This document shows positions 7,472 to 15,806 of a stretch of DNA of 30,432 bases, one piece after another (position 1 is the stretch's first letter; every line of letters begins with the position of its first letter). Origin of the DNA: Clostridium grantii DSM 8605. GTDB taxonomy: Bacteria > Bacillota > Clostridia > Clostridiales > Clostridiaceae. The position numbers and the translations under genes are program-made. The notes under the pieces are model-generated. The model was not told where the DNA came from. It did not search any database and saw only the letters and a program-made list of their open reading frames with translations. Location of the stretch: assembly GCF_900129965.1 (NCBI RefSeq), contig NZ_FQXM01000035.1:1-30432 (forward strand). Direction: 5' to 3'.

Positions 7472-9073
7472 ATGTTAAGTAAGAAATTAAGATGCTTTGC
7501 AACAATGATGTCTTTGGTAATGTCCATTTCTTTATTTGCAGGATGTAGTAAAGAAAAAAATGATGTGGACACATCAAAAAATAATAGTGAGGTTAAAGCA
7601 GACAGTGGTACTATTTATCCATTAGAAGGTGAGCACAAGATCACTTATTGGACACAAGGCTTTGTTCATCCAGATTATCCAACGCAAAAAGAAACACCAC
7701 TTATGCAAGAAATGATGAAAAGAACAGGCGTTGATGTTGATTTTATTCACCAAACTTCACCAGAGGCATTTAGTCTTATGGTAGCTTCTGGGGATTTGCC
7801 TGATGTGTTCAAGTTTGACTTGATAAAAGGTTTCCCAGGTGGCCCATCAGCAGCAATTCAGCAAGGAGTTGCAATTGAACTTAATGAATATTTAGAAAAA
7901 TATGCACCTAATCTTATGAAGTTTTATGCTGAAAATCCTGATATAGAAAAATTAGTTAAGACAGATGATGGCTCTTTTTATAACTTCCCATTTGTTAGAG
8001 GAAGTGATTATTTAACTACATTTGTTGGACCAATGTTAAGAAAAGACTGGCTAGATAAGTTAGGATTAGCAGTGCCTGAAACAATAGATGAATGGTATAC
8101 AGTATTACAAGGGTTTAAAACTATGGGTGCAAAATCACCACTTACCTCAGAAATACTTATAGTTAAAGATGCAAATCCTTTTGTGGGTGCTTACAATACA
8201 TCATTTGGTATGCATCTTCAAGACGGGAAAATTGTATATGGACCAATTCAAGATGGATACAAGGATTTCTTGAAAACATTTGCTAAATGGTATGCAGAAG
8301 GATTAATTGATCCAGATATTGCTACTGTTGATAAAAATCAAGTAGATGCAAAAATGACAACAGGTGAATCTGGTGCTGCAGTTGGACATACTGGTAGTCG
8401 TATGGGTGCTTGGTTAAGCGCTATGAAAGATGATGCATCATATGACATAGTTGCTGCTAAATACCCAGTACTTAAAAAAGGTGATAAACCTCAATTTGGT
8501 CAAAGTCAAGCTCCTTATTTTGGAATGGGTGTAGGTATTAGTTCAAAATGTAAAGACATTGAGGCGGCAGTTAAATTTCTTGATTACGGATATAGTGAAG
8601 AAGGACATATGCTTTATAACTTTGGTATAGAAGGCGAAAGTTATGAAATGGTAGATGGTTATCCAACTTATACAGACTTGATTATGAAGAATCCAGATGG
8701 TGTTCCAATAGCACAAATGTTACTAGCATACGTTCAATCATCTTATAATGGACCGTTAATTCAAGATCAAAGATATATGGAACAATATTCAGAATATCAA
8801 CAGCAAAAAGATGCTATCGAAATATGGAAGGATACTGATATTGCAAAACATATGTTACCACCCGTTACTCTAAATCAAGATGAATCCAGTGAAGTTGCAT
8901 CAATAAAAAGTGAGATTGAAGCTTATGTAGACGAATTTTTCTATAAATCAATGTTTGGTGATGTTAATATAGATGCTGAATGGGATAAATATGTAGATAC
9001 AGTTAATAAAATGGGTGTTACAGATATGATTAAAACCTATGAAGAGGCATTAGTTAGATATAACAACCGTTAA
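7472..9073 (+). CDS. ABC sugar transporter, lipoprotein solute-binding protein A (533 aa)
   Basis: An LplA/YtcQ-type extracellular binding protein. The N-terminus is a lipoprotein signal peptide: KKLR, a hydrophobic stretch, then lipobox LFAGC with Cys25 as the lipidated residue, followed by a Lys/Asn/Ser-rich linker. The mature part has the family motifs GGPSAAIQQG, YAPNLMKF and a C-terminal FFYKSMFG segment. I chose ATG 7472 over the upstream TTG because GGGAGGGG lies at 7458-7465, right where a ribosome site should be. It delivers an oligosaccharide to the two permeases that follow. It is paralogous to the protein at 26478 (shared motifs include YAPNLMK, DEWYT, FGVEGESY/FGIEGESY), and less similar to the one at 14215. 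The sugar bound cannot be told; context suggests plant cell-wall oligosaccharides. Confidence 0.9.
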   Translation: MLSKKLRCFATMMSLVMSISLFAGCSKEKNDVDTSKNNSEVKADSGTIYPLEGEHKITYWTQGFVHPDYPTQKETPLMQEMMKRTGVDVDFIHQTSPEAFSLMVASGDLPDVFKFDLIKGFPGGPSAAIQQGVAIELNEYLEKYAPNLMKFYAENPDIEKLVKTDDGSFYNFPFVRGSDYLTTFVGPMLRKDWLDKLGLAVPETIDEWYTVLQGFKTMGAKSPLTSEILIVKDANPFVGAYNTSFGMHLQDGKIVYGPIQDGYKDFLKTFAKWYAEGLIDPDIATVDKNQVDAKMTTGESGAAVGHTGSRMGAWLSAMKDDASYDIVAAKYPVLKKGDKPQFGQSQAPYFGMGVGISSKCKDIEAAVKFLDYGYSEEGHMLYNFGIEGESYEMVDGYPTYTDLIMKNPDGVPIAQMLLAYVQSSYNGPLIQDQRYMEQYSEYQQQKDAIEIWKDTDIAKHMLPPVTLNQDESSEVASIKSEIEAYVDEFFYKSMFGDVNIDAEWDKYVDTVNKMGVTDMIKTYEEALVRYNNR

Positions 9074-9099
9074 TAGTATTTATAATAACAAATGTATAA

Positions 9100-9142
9100 T
9101 TAAATATTTCCTAATTGAGTGTTTGAATTAGGAAATATTTAA
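9100..9142 (+). promoter_or_regulatory. Intercistronic stem-loop between binding protein A and permease
   Basis: A perfect 17-bp stem, TTAAATATTTCCTAATT (9100-9116) with 9126-9142, and a 9-nt loop. It lacks a U-tract, so rather than a full terminator it probably stabilises the upstream mRNA or lowers downstream expression, giving more binding protein than permease. Equivalent stem-loops of unrelated sequence occur at 15751 and 28095. Confidence 0.65.
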
Positions 9143-9165
9143 TGACTTGAAGGAGGTAGTTTCAT

Positions 9166-10083
9166 ATGGTAAAAAGTTATTTTTCTAGATTAGCAATAGA
9201 TTTGAGAAAAAACCGGTCCTTATATTTAATTATGTTACCAGTGCTTATTTATTATATACTTTTCCGCTATTTGCCAATGTATGGAGCAACTATAGCATTC
9301 AAAGATTTTTCACCAGCAAAAGGTATAATGGGAAGTGATTGGGTAGGTTTTAAGCATTTTATAAGATTTTTTTCAAGTCATTACTTTTTGAGGGTATTAA
9401 AAAATACATTTACTTTAAGTTTTATGCAGATTTTATATGGTTTTCCAGTACCGATAATTTTTGCAATATTGGTTAATGAGTTAAGAAATAAAACATATAA
9501 AAGAGCGGTACAGACAGCCACATATCTTCCACATTTTATTTCAATGGTTGTTATTTGTGGAATTATTACTCAATTTAGCTCAACTAATGGTATATTTAAC
9601 GATTTTTTAGCACTTTTTGGTGCAAAGCCAGAATCGTTATTACAAAAACCAGAGTTGTTCAGAGGTATTTATATCCTTTCAGAGATATGGCAGAAAGCTG
9701 GTTGGGAATCTATTATTTATTTGGCGGCCCTAACTGGTATTGATTCAAGTTTATATGAAGCGGCTGGTATAGATGGTGCCAATCGGTTTAAGAAAATCAT
9801 GCATATAACATTACCAGGACTTTTACCTACGATTGTTATCATGCTGATTTTAAGAATTGGCCAAGTCATGGAAATTGGGTTTGAGAAAATTATCTTATTA
9901 TATAATCCTGCAACTTATGAAGTAGCAGACGTTATTTCCTCATATGTATATAGAGTAGGATTAACTGACTTGAATTGGAGTTATAGCGCTGCTGTTGGTA
10001 TATTTAACTCTGTAGTAAATCTCACATTTTTAATTGCGGCTAATAAGTTAAGCAAAAAATATGCCGGATCAGGATTATGGTAG
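9166..10083 (+). CDS. ABC sugar transporter permease A1, LplB type (305 aa)
   Basis: Inner-membrane permease of the MalF/LplB family with about six membrane helices. A cytoplasmic N-terminus (RKNRSLYLIMLP) leads into the first helix; the LPMYGATIAFKDFSPAKG segment is characteristic of this branch. The EAA loop that docks the ATPase is at EAAGIDGANRFKKIMHITLP. ATG 9166 follows GAAGGAGG with good spacing. It is paired with the next permease, whose start lies 11 nt after this stop, so both are translated from one message. It is closely similar in layout and motifs to the protein at 28145 (FKDYSPIKG, FSSVYFWRVLKNTF). No ATPase gene follows; the family usually borrows a general MsmX-like ATPase. 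Confidence 0.92.
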   Translation: MVKSYFSRLAIDLRKNRSLYLIMLPVLIYYILFRYLPMYGATIAFKDFSPAKGIMGSDWVGFKHFIRFFSSHYFLRVLKNTFTLSFMQILYGFPVPIIFAILVNELRNKTYKRAVQTATYLPHFISMVVICGIITQFSSTNGIFNDFLALFGAKPESLLQKPELFRGIYILSEIWQKAGWESIIYLAALTGIDSSLYEAAGIDGANRFKKIMHITLPGLLPTIVIMLILRIGQVMEIGFEKIILLYNPATYEVADVISSYVYRVGLTDLNWSYSAAVGIFNSVVNLTFLIAANKLSKKYAGSGLW

Positions 10084-10094
10084 GGGGAATAAAA

Positions 10095-10988
10095 ATGTCT
10101 AATAAAATAAAAGTAGGAACTAGTGGAAAGATCTTTGATAGATTAAATGAATTAGTACTTTTAATTGCAATCATTTTAACGGTTTATCCTATGATATATA
10201 TATTATTATCATCTATAAGTAATGGTAATGAACTGATGAAACATAGTGGTATATTGCTTATGCCACAAGGCAAAGCTACATTGGCAGCGTACAAAACTGT
10301 TTTGGGAAGTAAAACAATTATAGGTGGTTTTGGAATGTCCTTTTTCATGGTTACTGTTGGAACAACTATATCAATTATTTTAACAAGTTGTGCTGCTTAC
10401 TTTCTATCAAGAAAGAATGTAATGTTAGTTACACCAATAATGATGTTGATTGTGATAACCATGTTCTTTAAAGGTGGAATAGTGCCAGAATTTTTAATCT
10501 ATAAACAATTAGGTTTTGTTAATAGTATTTGGGCACCTATTATTCCTTTCTGTGTGAACACATTTAATTTAATTATATTAAGAACAGCTTTTTATGCTAT
10601 TCCACCAAGCTTGGAAGAGTCAGCTAAAATTGATGGTGCAGGTCACATGACTATACTTTTTAGGGTTATGTTACCACTGTTAAAACCAACATTAGCAGTT
10701 TTAGTTTTATACTATGCTGTGTTTTATTGGAATTCATGGTTTTGGCCATCTCTTCTTATTAGAGATAAGGCACTATACCCACTTCAAGTTGTTCTTAGGG
10801 ATATATTAATTCTTGCTGATTCATCATTGCTTGAAGGTGGAGGTATAAATAGTGATACTGACGTTGCAATAGGTGAGACTGTTAAATATGCATCAATTAT
10901 TGTTGCAACATTACCAATATTAGTTGTATATCCATACTTACAGAAACACTTTGTTAAAGGTGTAATGGTAGGTGCTGTAAAAGGATAA
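10095..10988 (+). CDS. ABC sugar transporter permease A2, YtcP/MalG type (297 aa)
   Basis: Second permease of the importer with about six membrane helices. The EAA loop reads LEESAKIDGAGHMTILFRV, and the protein ends with the family's KGVMVGAVKG tail. The upstream ATG at 10077 overlaps the preceding gene and the ribosome site; ATG 10095 is preferred because GGGGGAA (10084-10090) precedes it at a normal distance. It forms the heterodimeric channel with the preceding permease. It is the last gene of operon A: the spacer behind it holds a strong intrinsic terminator at 11076-11114. Confidence 0.92.
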   Translation: MSNKIKVGTSGKIFDRLNELVLLIAIILTVYPMIYILLSSISNGNELMKHSGILLMPQGKATLAAYKTVLGSKTIIGGFGMSFFMVTVGTTISIILTSCAAYFLSRKNVMLVTPIMMLIVITMFFKGGIVPEFLIYKQLGFVNSIWAPIIPFCVNTFNLIILRTAFYAIPPSLEESAKIDGAGHMTILFRVMLPLLKPTLAVLVLYYAVFYWNSWFWPSLLIRDKALYPLQVVLRDILILADSSLLEGGGINSDTDVAIGETVKYASIIVATLPILVVYPYLQKHFVKGVMVGAVKG

Positions 10989-11001
10989 CAATAATGGTTT
11001 A

Positions 11002-11075
11002 ATGTATAAAATTTATGAAAAATGGAATTTGGTTGATTGGCCTCAAAATTCAAAAGAAGGTTATGATTGTGAAAT
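11002..11075 (+). pseudogene. GH78 rhamnosidase remnant (about 24 codons)
   Basis: The stretch translates as MYKIYEKWNLVDWP, then QNSKEGYDCEI. It matches residues encoded at about 2395-2467 in the first rhamnosidase (HKIDEKWNLVDWPEN then GYDCEL), and the DNA match is close as well. The segment is an internal piece of the catalytic barrel with nothing of the gene before or after. It is a leftover of a deleted rhamnosidase gene or of a recombination event between the two spacers. Confidence 0.75.
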
Positions 11076-11114
11076 AAAAAAAGTATCATTTGATAAAAAA
11101 ATGATACTTTTTTT
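11076..11114 (+). terminator. Strong intrinsic terminator
   Basis: A perfect 16-bp stem, AAAAAAAGTATCATTT (11076-11091) with 11099-11114, loop of 7 nt, ending in seven T. Because of the matching A-run it could work in both directions. It closes transporter operon A and insulates the rhamnosidase promoter at 11178. Confidence 0.88.
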
Positions 11115-11140
11115 ATTTGAACAGTAAAGTATAAATTATT

Positions 11141-11213
11141 AGTTCATTATGTGCATACTTATGTTTATTTTATTTATTTAATGAAAAATATTTTTATACT
11201 ACAATATAGTTGG
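11141..11213 (+). promoter_or_regulatory. Duplicated promoter block, copy 2 (rhamnosidase promoter)
   Basis: Counterpart of 441-513. TTAATG (11178-11183) and TACAAT (11200-11205) are 16 nt apart, and the rhamnosidase ATG is 80 bp downstream. Conservation also covers ~37 bp upstream of the -35, suggesting a shared regulator-binding site. Confidence 0.6.
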
Positions 11214-11284
11214 TGAAAAAGAAATCTTTCAAAAAATTCAGTTATATGAAATAAACAATAAAAATATTATGAGGAGAGGATATT

Positions 11285-13903
11285 ATGAAATGTATAAAAC
11301 TTAAATGTGAATATCAAACAAATCCAATTGGAATTGATGTTAAAAATCCACGCTTTTCATGGCAGATAGAATCAGAAAAGCAGAATATTATACAAGAAAC
11401 TTATCGGATACAATGTTCCAATAATAAAACATTTGAGGAAAAAAAACTGCTATGGGATACAGGCTTTGTTAGTACTAATAATTCAAATCAAATCGAATAT
11501 AAAGGAAGAGAATTATCCTCTTTTCAGGGTGTTTATTGGCGTGTCATGGTAGAAACTAATAGGGGAGTATCAGCCTTTAGTGAGATAGCATATTTTGAAA
11601 TGGGATTTTTAGATACAGAATGGTTAGGAAATTGGATAACATCAGATGTGAAATTTCAAGCAAAAGATCAATGCCCAATTTTAAAGAAAAATATTTATTT
11701 AACGGATACACCAGTATCTGCAAGAATGTACATTACTTCCTTGGGGGTTTATGAGTCAGAAATTAATAGCAATAAGGTCAACCAAGATATTTTAGCTCCA
11801 GGATGGACATCATATAATAACCACTTACAATATCAGACTTACGACGTGAAAGATATGCTTGTAAAAGGGGAAAATACAATTGCTGTTACTTTAGGCAGTG
11901 GTTGGTATATGGGAAAAATAGGATTTGAAAAGCATGGGGGACCTGAGAATCGATATGGCGACACAGTGGCTTTGTTAGCACAAATTGAAGCGAAATATGC
12001 AGATGGACAGTCACAGATAATTGTTACAGATGATTCATGGAAAAGTGACCAAAGTGCCATAATTTTTTCGGGAATATATGATGGCGAACATTATGATGCT
12101 AGAATTGAAAGTAGTAAAAACTATGATGAATTGGCATCAGTAAAAATATATGAACCTGAAAATCAATTTGATATAGTGGGACAAATAACTCCAGGGGTAC
12201 GAGTGATTGATACAATTAAGCCTGTGGAACTTATCACAACACCTAATGGAGATAAAGTCCTTGACTTTGGTCAAAATATGGTAGGGTGGGTTAAAGTAAG
12301 TGCACAAGGTAATGCAGGGGATGAAATATATTTAAAGCATGGGGAGATAATGCTGGATAATGAATTTTATAATGTTAACATGCGTAGTGCGAAAACAGAA
12401 GCGTTATATATACTGAAGGGTGAGGGTATTGAAACCTTTGAACCCCATTTTACTTTTTTTGGCTTCAGATATGTGAAAATAGAAAAATATCCTGGTGATA
12501 TTGATATTAATCAATTCAAGGGTATTGTTATAAGTTCGGATATTGAATATAGTGGCATGTTTAAATGTTCCAATGAGAAAGTGAATAAATTATATGAAAA
12601 TATTGTATGGGGACAAAAAGGTAACTTTGTAGATATTCCAACTGACTGCCCACAACGAGATGAAAGATTAGGATGGACAGCAGATACCCAGGTGTTTGCA
12701 GCTACAGCTTGCTACAATGCTATGTCAGTATCTTTTTATGATAAATGGTTAAAAGATTTAGCCTTTGACCAACTCCCAAATGGTTGTGTTCCATTTGTTG
12801 TTCCAGATGTAGTGAGGGATTCAAGAACTAGTAGTGCGTGGGGAGATGCTGCCACCATAGTTCCTTATACCTTGTATCGTTTTTACAAGGATAAAAAAAT
12901 ATTGGAACGACAATACCACAGTATGAAAAAATGGGTTGAGTATATTCGAGCTGAAGGTGAAACAGAAACCTTATGGAATACAGGGTTTCAATTTAATGAT
13001 TGGTTAGCAAAAGATGGGTATGGGTTAACAACCATGCATGGTGCAACACCAAAGGATTTAGTAGCCACTGCTATGTTTTACTATTCAACAACTTTATTAG
13101 TAAAATCAGCTCAAGTATTAGGTTATACAGAGGATGTTGCTAAATATAATAATTTAGCAGAGCGAATAAAACAAACATTTAATTATGAATTTGTAACCAA
13201 GGCAGGCAGAATTTCAGGTGAAACACAAACGGCCTATACTTTGGCAATACAGTTTAACTTATTAGATGATAAAAATATTGAAGTAGCAACAAAACAGTTA
13301 GTAGAGTTGGTTAGACGTGAGGAACATCGCATTACAACAGGATTTGTAGGAACACCTTATATTGCACATGTATTAAGCAATAATGGTTATAATGAAGATG
13401 CTTATCGTATGTTACTTAATGAAGAATGTCCTGGTTGGTTGTATCAAGTAAACATGGGAGCGACTACCATATGGGAAAGGTGGGATAGTTTATTACCAGA
13501 TGGATCTATTAATTCTGGTAGAATGAATTCATTTAATCATTATGCATACGGTTCTATTGCACAATGGCTATTTGAAGTTGTTTTAGGTATTACTCCAGAT
13601 AATGGATTCCAGACATTTAACATTGCGCCAAAACCAAACCCATTACTAGGATTTGCAAGGGGGGCTATTGATACCCTATATGGTCGAATCCAATCAGCTT
13701 GGGAAATTAATGAAGAAACAATAACTGTGTCAGTATCCATACCATGTAATACAACGGCAAAACTATATTTACCTGAAGTTTGTCAGCAGGATTTTAAGGA
13801 TACTATTCAATTTGAAAATGTAGATGGTGCATTAGTCATTATGTTAGGGTCAGGTAATTACTCCTTTACTTATTCCAACAAAGATATTAAAGCATTAAAA
13901 TAG
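11285..13903 (+). CDS. Alpha-L-rhamnosidase, GH78, full length (872 aa)
   Basis: The standard large bacterial GH78 form. An N-terminal beta-sandwich (CEYQTNPIGIDVKNPRFSW) is followed by the Bac_rhamnosid_N domain (ARMYITSLGVYESEINSNKV, LAPGWTSY, LGSGWYMGKIGF). Next comes the concanavalin-like domain (DFGQNMVGWVKV) and the (alpha/alpha)6 catalytic barrel. The active-site motif D454-CPQRDE460-RLGWTAD467 is intact; E460 is the expected general acid and E731 in TTIWERWDS the expected base. A C-terminal beta domain ends the protein. No signal peptide, so cytoplasmic hydrolysis of imported rhamnosides is likely. ATG 11285 follows GAGGAGAGG. The gene has its own promoter copy and is followed by a hairpin at 13971. 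It differs clearly in length and motifs from the 721-residue rhamnosidase, so the two may cut different linkages. Confidence 0.94.
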   Translation: MKCIKLKCEYQTNPIGIDVKNPRFSWQIESEKQNIIQETYRIQCSNNKTFEEKKLLWDTGFVSTNNSNQIEYKGRELSSFQGVYWRVMVETNRGVSAFSEIAYFEMGFLDTEWLGNWITSDVKFQAKDQCPILKKNIYLTDTPVSARMYITSLGVYESEINSNKVNQDILAPGWTSYNNHLQYQTYDVKDMLVKGENTIAVTLGSGWYMGKIGFEKHGGPENRYGDTVALLAQIEAKYADGQSQIIVTDDSWKSDQSAIIFSGIYDGEHYDARIESSKNYDELASVKIYEPENQFDIVGQITPGVRVIDTIKPVELITTPNGDKVLDFGQNMVGWVKVSAQGNAGDEIYLKHGEIMLDNEFYNVNMRSAKTEALYILKGEGIETFEPHFTFFGFRYVKIEKYPGDIDINQFKGIVISSDIEYSGMFKCSNEKVNKLYENIVWGQKGNFVDIPTDCPQRDERLGWTADTQVFAATACYNAMSVSFYDKWLKDLAFDQLPNGCVPFVVPDVVRDSRTSSAWGDAATIVPYTLYRFYKDKKILERQYHSMKKWVEYIRAEGETETLWNTGFQFNDWLAKDGYGLTTMHGATPKDLVATAMFYYSTTLLVKSAQVLGYTEDVAKYNNLAERIKQTFNYEFVTKAGRISGETQTAYTLAIQFNLLDDKNIEVATKQLVELVRREEHRITTGFVGTPYIAHVLSNNGYNEDAYRMLLNEECPGWLYQVNMGATTIWERWDSLLPDGSINSGRMNSFNHYAYGSIAQWLFEVVLGITPDNGFQTFNIAPKPNPLLGFARGAIDTLYGRIQSAWEINEETITVSVSIPCNTTAKLYLPEVCQQDFKDTIQFENVDGALVIMLGSGNYSFTYSNKDIKALK

Positions 13904-13970
13904 TAGTAGTCAGAGAATTGAATAACATATATTGTTTTTTTATTTATTCAACTAAATATTTGAAATTATG

Positions 13971-14007
13971 GGCTATGTGTAAAATTTTAAAAGATTTTCA
14001 CATAGCC
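13971..14007 (+). terminator. Stem-loop after the rhamnosidase gene
   Basis: GGCTATGTG-t-AAAAT (13971-13985) pairs with ATTTTCACATAGCC (13994-14007), leaving a small loop and one bulge. The trailing sequence is AT-rich rather than a clean U-run, so termination may be incomplete. Confidence 0.55.
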
Positions 14008-14038
14008 TATTAGATTAATCTTATATTTTGGTTTAATA

Positions 14039-14063
14039 TAGGTATCCCAGTATGGGATTCCTA
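14039..14063. mobile_element. End-to-end TIR pair related to the 97-bp MITE
   Basis: TAGGTATCCCA (14039-14049), a 3-bp spacer GTA, then TGGGATTCCTA (14053-14063), flanked by TA on both sides (14037-14038 and 14064-14065). The first arm equals the right terminal repeat of the 636-732 element read in reverse complement. It looks like that element with its whole interior deleted. A coincidental palindrome acting as an operator is the alternative, since it lies 150 bp before transporter operon B. Confidence 0.5.
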
Positions 14064-14214
14064 TATTGTACATGAAAATATGTTAAAATGTTCACGATTA
14101 CATTTAACAGAAAAACAACAATATAATGTCAGAAATAAGATAGAAAAACAAGGGTACATGGTCTAATATAAAACATATAGTTCAGAAATAAAATAAGTTA
14201 AAGGAGAGGATAGT

Positions 14215-15741
14215 ATGGGTAAGTTGAAAAAGTATGTGGCTTTGGCAAGTGTTTTTACATTATTGATGGCTACGATTACAGGATGTGGGGGTGAAAATAA
14301 TACAAGTGTAGGTGCAGAAGAAGCAAAACAAGAAAGTAAAGATATGGAAACTGTCAGTGTTTATCTTCCTCAAGCATCAAATTTTACGGAGGAAGGAATT
14401 GCAACAGTAGAAGAAGAAATGAATAAAATTTTTAAAGAACGTTATAATGTTCAAGTAGATTTAAATTACATAAGTTTAGGAAATTGGGTAACACAATCTA
14501 ATTTGGCATTAACAACAGATGAATGCGATGTTATAACATTAGTTAATTCACCATTAACTTCATTTGTTAGAAATGGACAGTTGGCTCCTTTGACTAGTTA
14601 TTATGAAAATGCTTCCAATGAATTAAAAGATATTTTTTCAGAAGATGAATTGAAGGCAACTACATTTGATGGAGAAATTTATAGTCTTCCTAGAAAATTC
14701 TGGGCTGGTACTGAATCTGCATTGTTTATGTCTGAAAAAATAGTGAATGAGATGGGTATTGATATATCTACAATTAATTCACTTGAGGCAGTGGATAAAG
14801 TATTATATCAAGTTCATGAAGCATACCCTGATATTTACACAATTGTTCCTGCCGTTGAACCAAGTAGCCTACTTGATATTTGGTATTACGGAGACGGAAT
14901 GTCAGATGACAGAGGTCGATATGGTGTAGTTCCTTTCTTTGATTCAGATTTTGATGAGAATAATATGAAGGTAAAATCTCTTTATGAAACAGAAAAGTTT
15001 AAAGAAATCTGTGAATATACACATAAATGGTATAGTGATGGTTTGGTTTTACCAGATGTTTTAAGTAATACAATTGACGGAGGAACTTATATTAAGAATG
15101 GACAGGCATTTGCTTTCATGGTTAGACAACAAGGAAATGGATATAAAAATAAAACGAAAGATGGTATGCTTACATCTCCTTCTCTTGGGCCATCAATAAA
15201 TTATTCATATACTAACACTACAGTAACCTATGGAATTAGCTCAAATAGCAAGCATAAGGATGCAGCATGGACAGTTCTTCAAAGCTTGTATATGGATTCA
15301 GATATTGTTTCACTATTGGCAGATGGAGTTGATGGAGTTCATACTGTGCTTCAGGATGATGGAACAGCAACATTTCCAGAAGGCGTTGATAGATCCAATT
15401 GTGCATATGGCGGAATATATCAATTCTGGATATATCCAAATACTATGATTTGTCCACCATCACAAATAATGGGAAAAGATTACGTTGAAAATTTAAAAGC
15501 TTATAGTGCAACGGTAGAGCCTTCTCCTATAGTAGGATTTCAGTGGGATTCTACAGATTGTACAGATGAAATGACTGCAGTATCCAATATACATGATAAA
15601 TATTATAAAGCATTGATGTCTGGTGTCTTAGATCCAAAAGAGGTATTTCCAAAAATAATTGATGAGTTGAAGCAAGCAGGAATGGATAAGATAATTGCTT
15701 CTGAGCAAGAACAATTGGATGAGTTCTTAAAGTCTAAGTAA
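14215..15741 (+). CDS. ABC sugar transporter, lipoprotein solute-binding protein B (508 aa)
   Basis: Lipoprotein with signal peptide KLKKYVALASVFTLLMATITGC (lipid-bearing Cys24) followed by an acidic, Asn/Ser-rich linker. The mature protein is of the large family-1 type used with LplB-like permeases: VSVYLPQASNF at the start, a DVITLVNSP segment, LPRKFWAG, and KHKDAAWTVLQSLY in the C-lobe. It is clearly more distant from the binding proteins of cassettes A and C than these are from each other, so it probably carries a different sugar. ATG 14215 follows AAGGAGAGG. It heads operon B with two permeases downstream, and a two-component pair lies directly behind, a common arrangement for regulators that control their neighbouring transporter. 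Confidence 0.88.
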   Translation: MGKLKKYVALASVFTLLMATITGCGGENNTSVGAEEAKQESKDMETVSVYLPQASNFTEEGIATVEEEMNKIFKERYNVQVDLNYISLGNWVTQSNLALTTDECDVITLVNSPLTSFVRNGQLAPLTSYYENASNELKDIFSEDELKATTFDGEIYSLPRKFWAGTESALFMSEKIVNEMGIDISTINSLEAVDKVLYQVHEAYPDIYTIVPAVEPSSLLDIWYYGDGMSDDRGRYGVVPFFDSDFDENNMKVKSLYETEKFKEICEYTHKWYSDGLVLPDVLSNTIDGGTYIKNGQAFAFMVRQQGNGYKNKTKDGMLTSPSLGPSINYSYTNTTVTYGISSNSKHKDAAWTVLQSLYMDSDIVSLLADGVDGVHTVLQDDGTATFPEGVDRSNCAYGGIYQFWIYPNTMICPPSQIMGKDYVENLKAYSATVEPSPIVGFQWDSTDCTDEMTAVSNIHDKYYKALMSGVLDPKEVFPKIIDELKQAGMDKIIASEQEQLDEFLKSK

Positions 15742-15750
15742 AGATTATAT

Positions 15751-15785
15751 AAAAAGTGTGGTTAAATCTTTTAATCACACTTTTT
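15751..15785 (+). promoter_or_regulatory. Intercistronic stem-loop between binding protein B and permease
   Basis: AAAAAGTGTGGTTAA (15751-15765) pairs with TTAATCACACTTTTT (15771-15785): 15 pairs including one G-U, loop ATCTT, ending in five T. It can act as a partial terminator, reducing expression of the permeases relative to the binding protein. The stem covers the false upstream GTG at 15756. Confidence 0.65.
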
Positions 15786-15806
15786 AGAAAAAAAGGGGTA
15801 GAAATT

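Noticed and set aside
11002..11127. Open frame of about 41 codons behind permease A2
   Set aside because: Its first half is the rhamnosidase remnant and its second half is the terminator hairpin read as protein.
14747..14929. Out-of-frame open frames inside binding protein B (also 15230-15448 and 15236-15439)
   Set aside because: All lie within a clearly coding gene in another frame and have no independent start signals.
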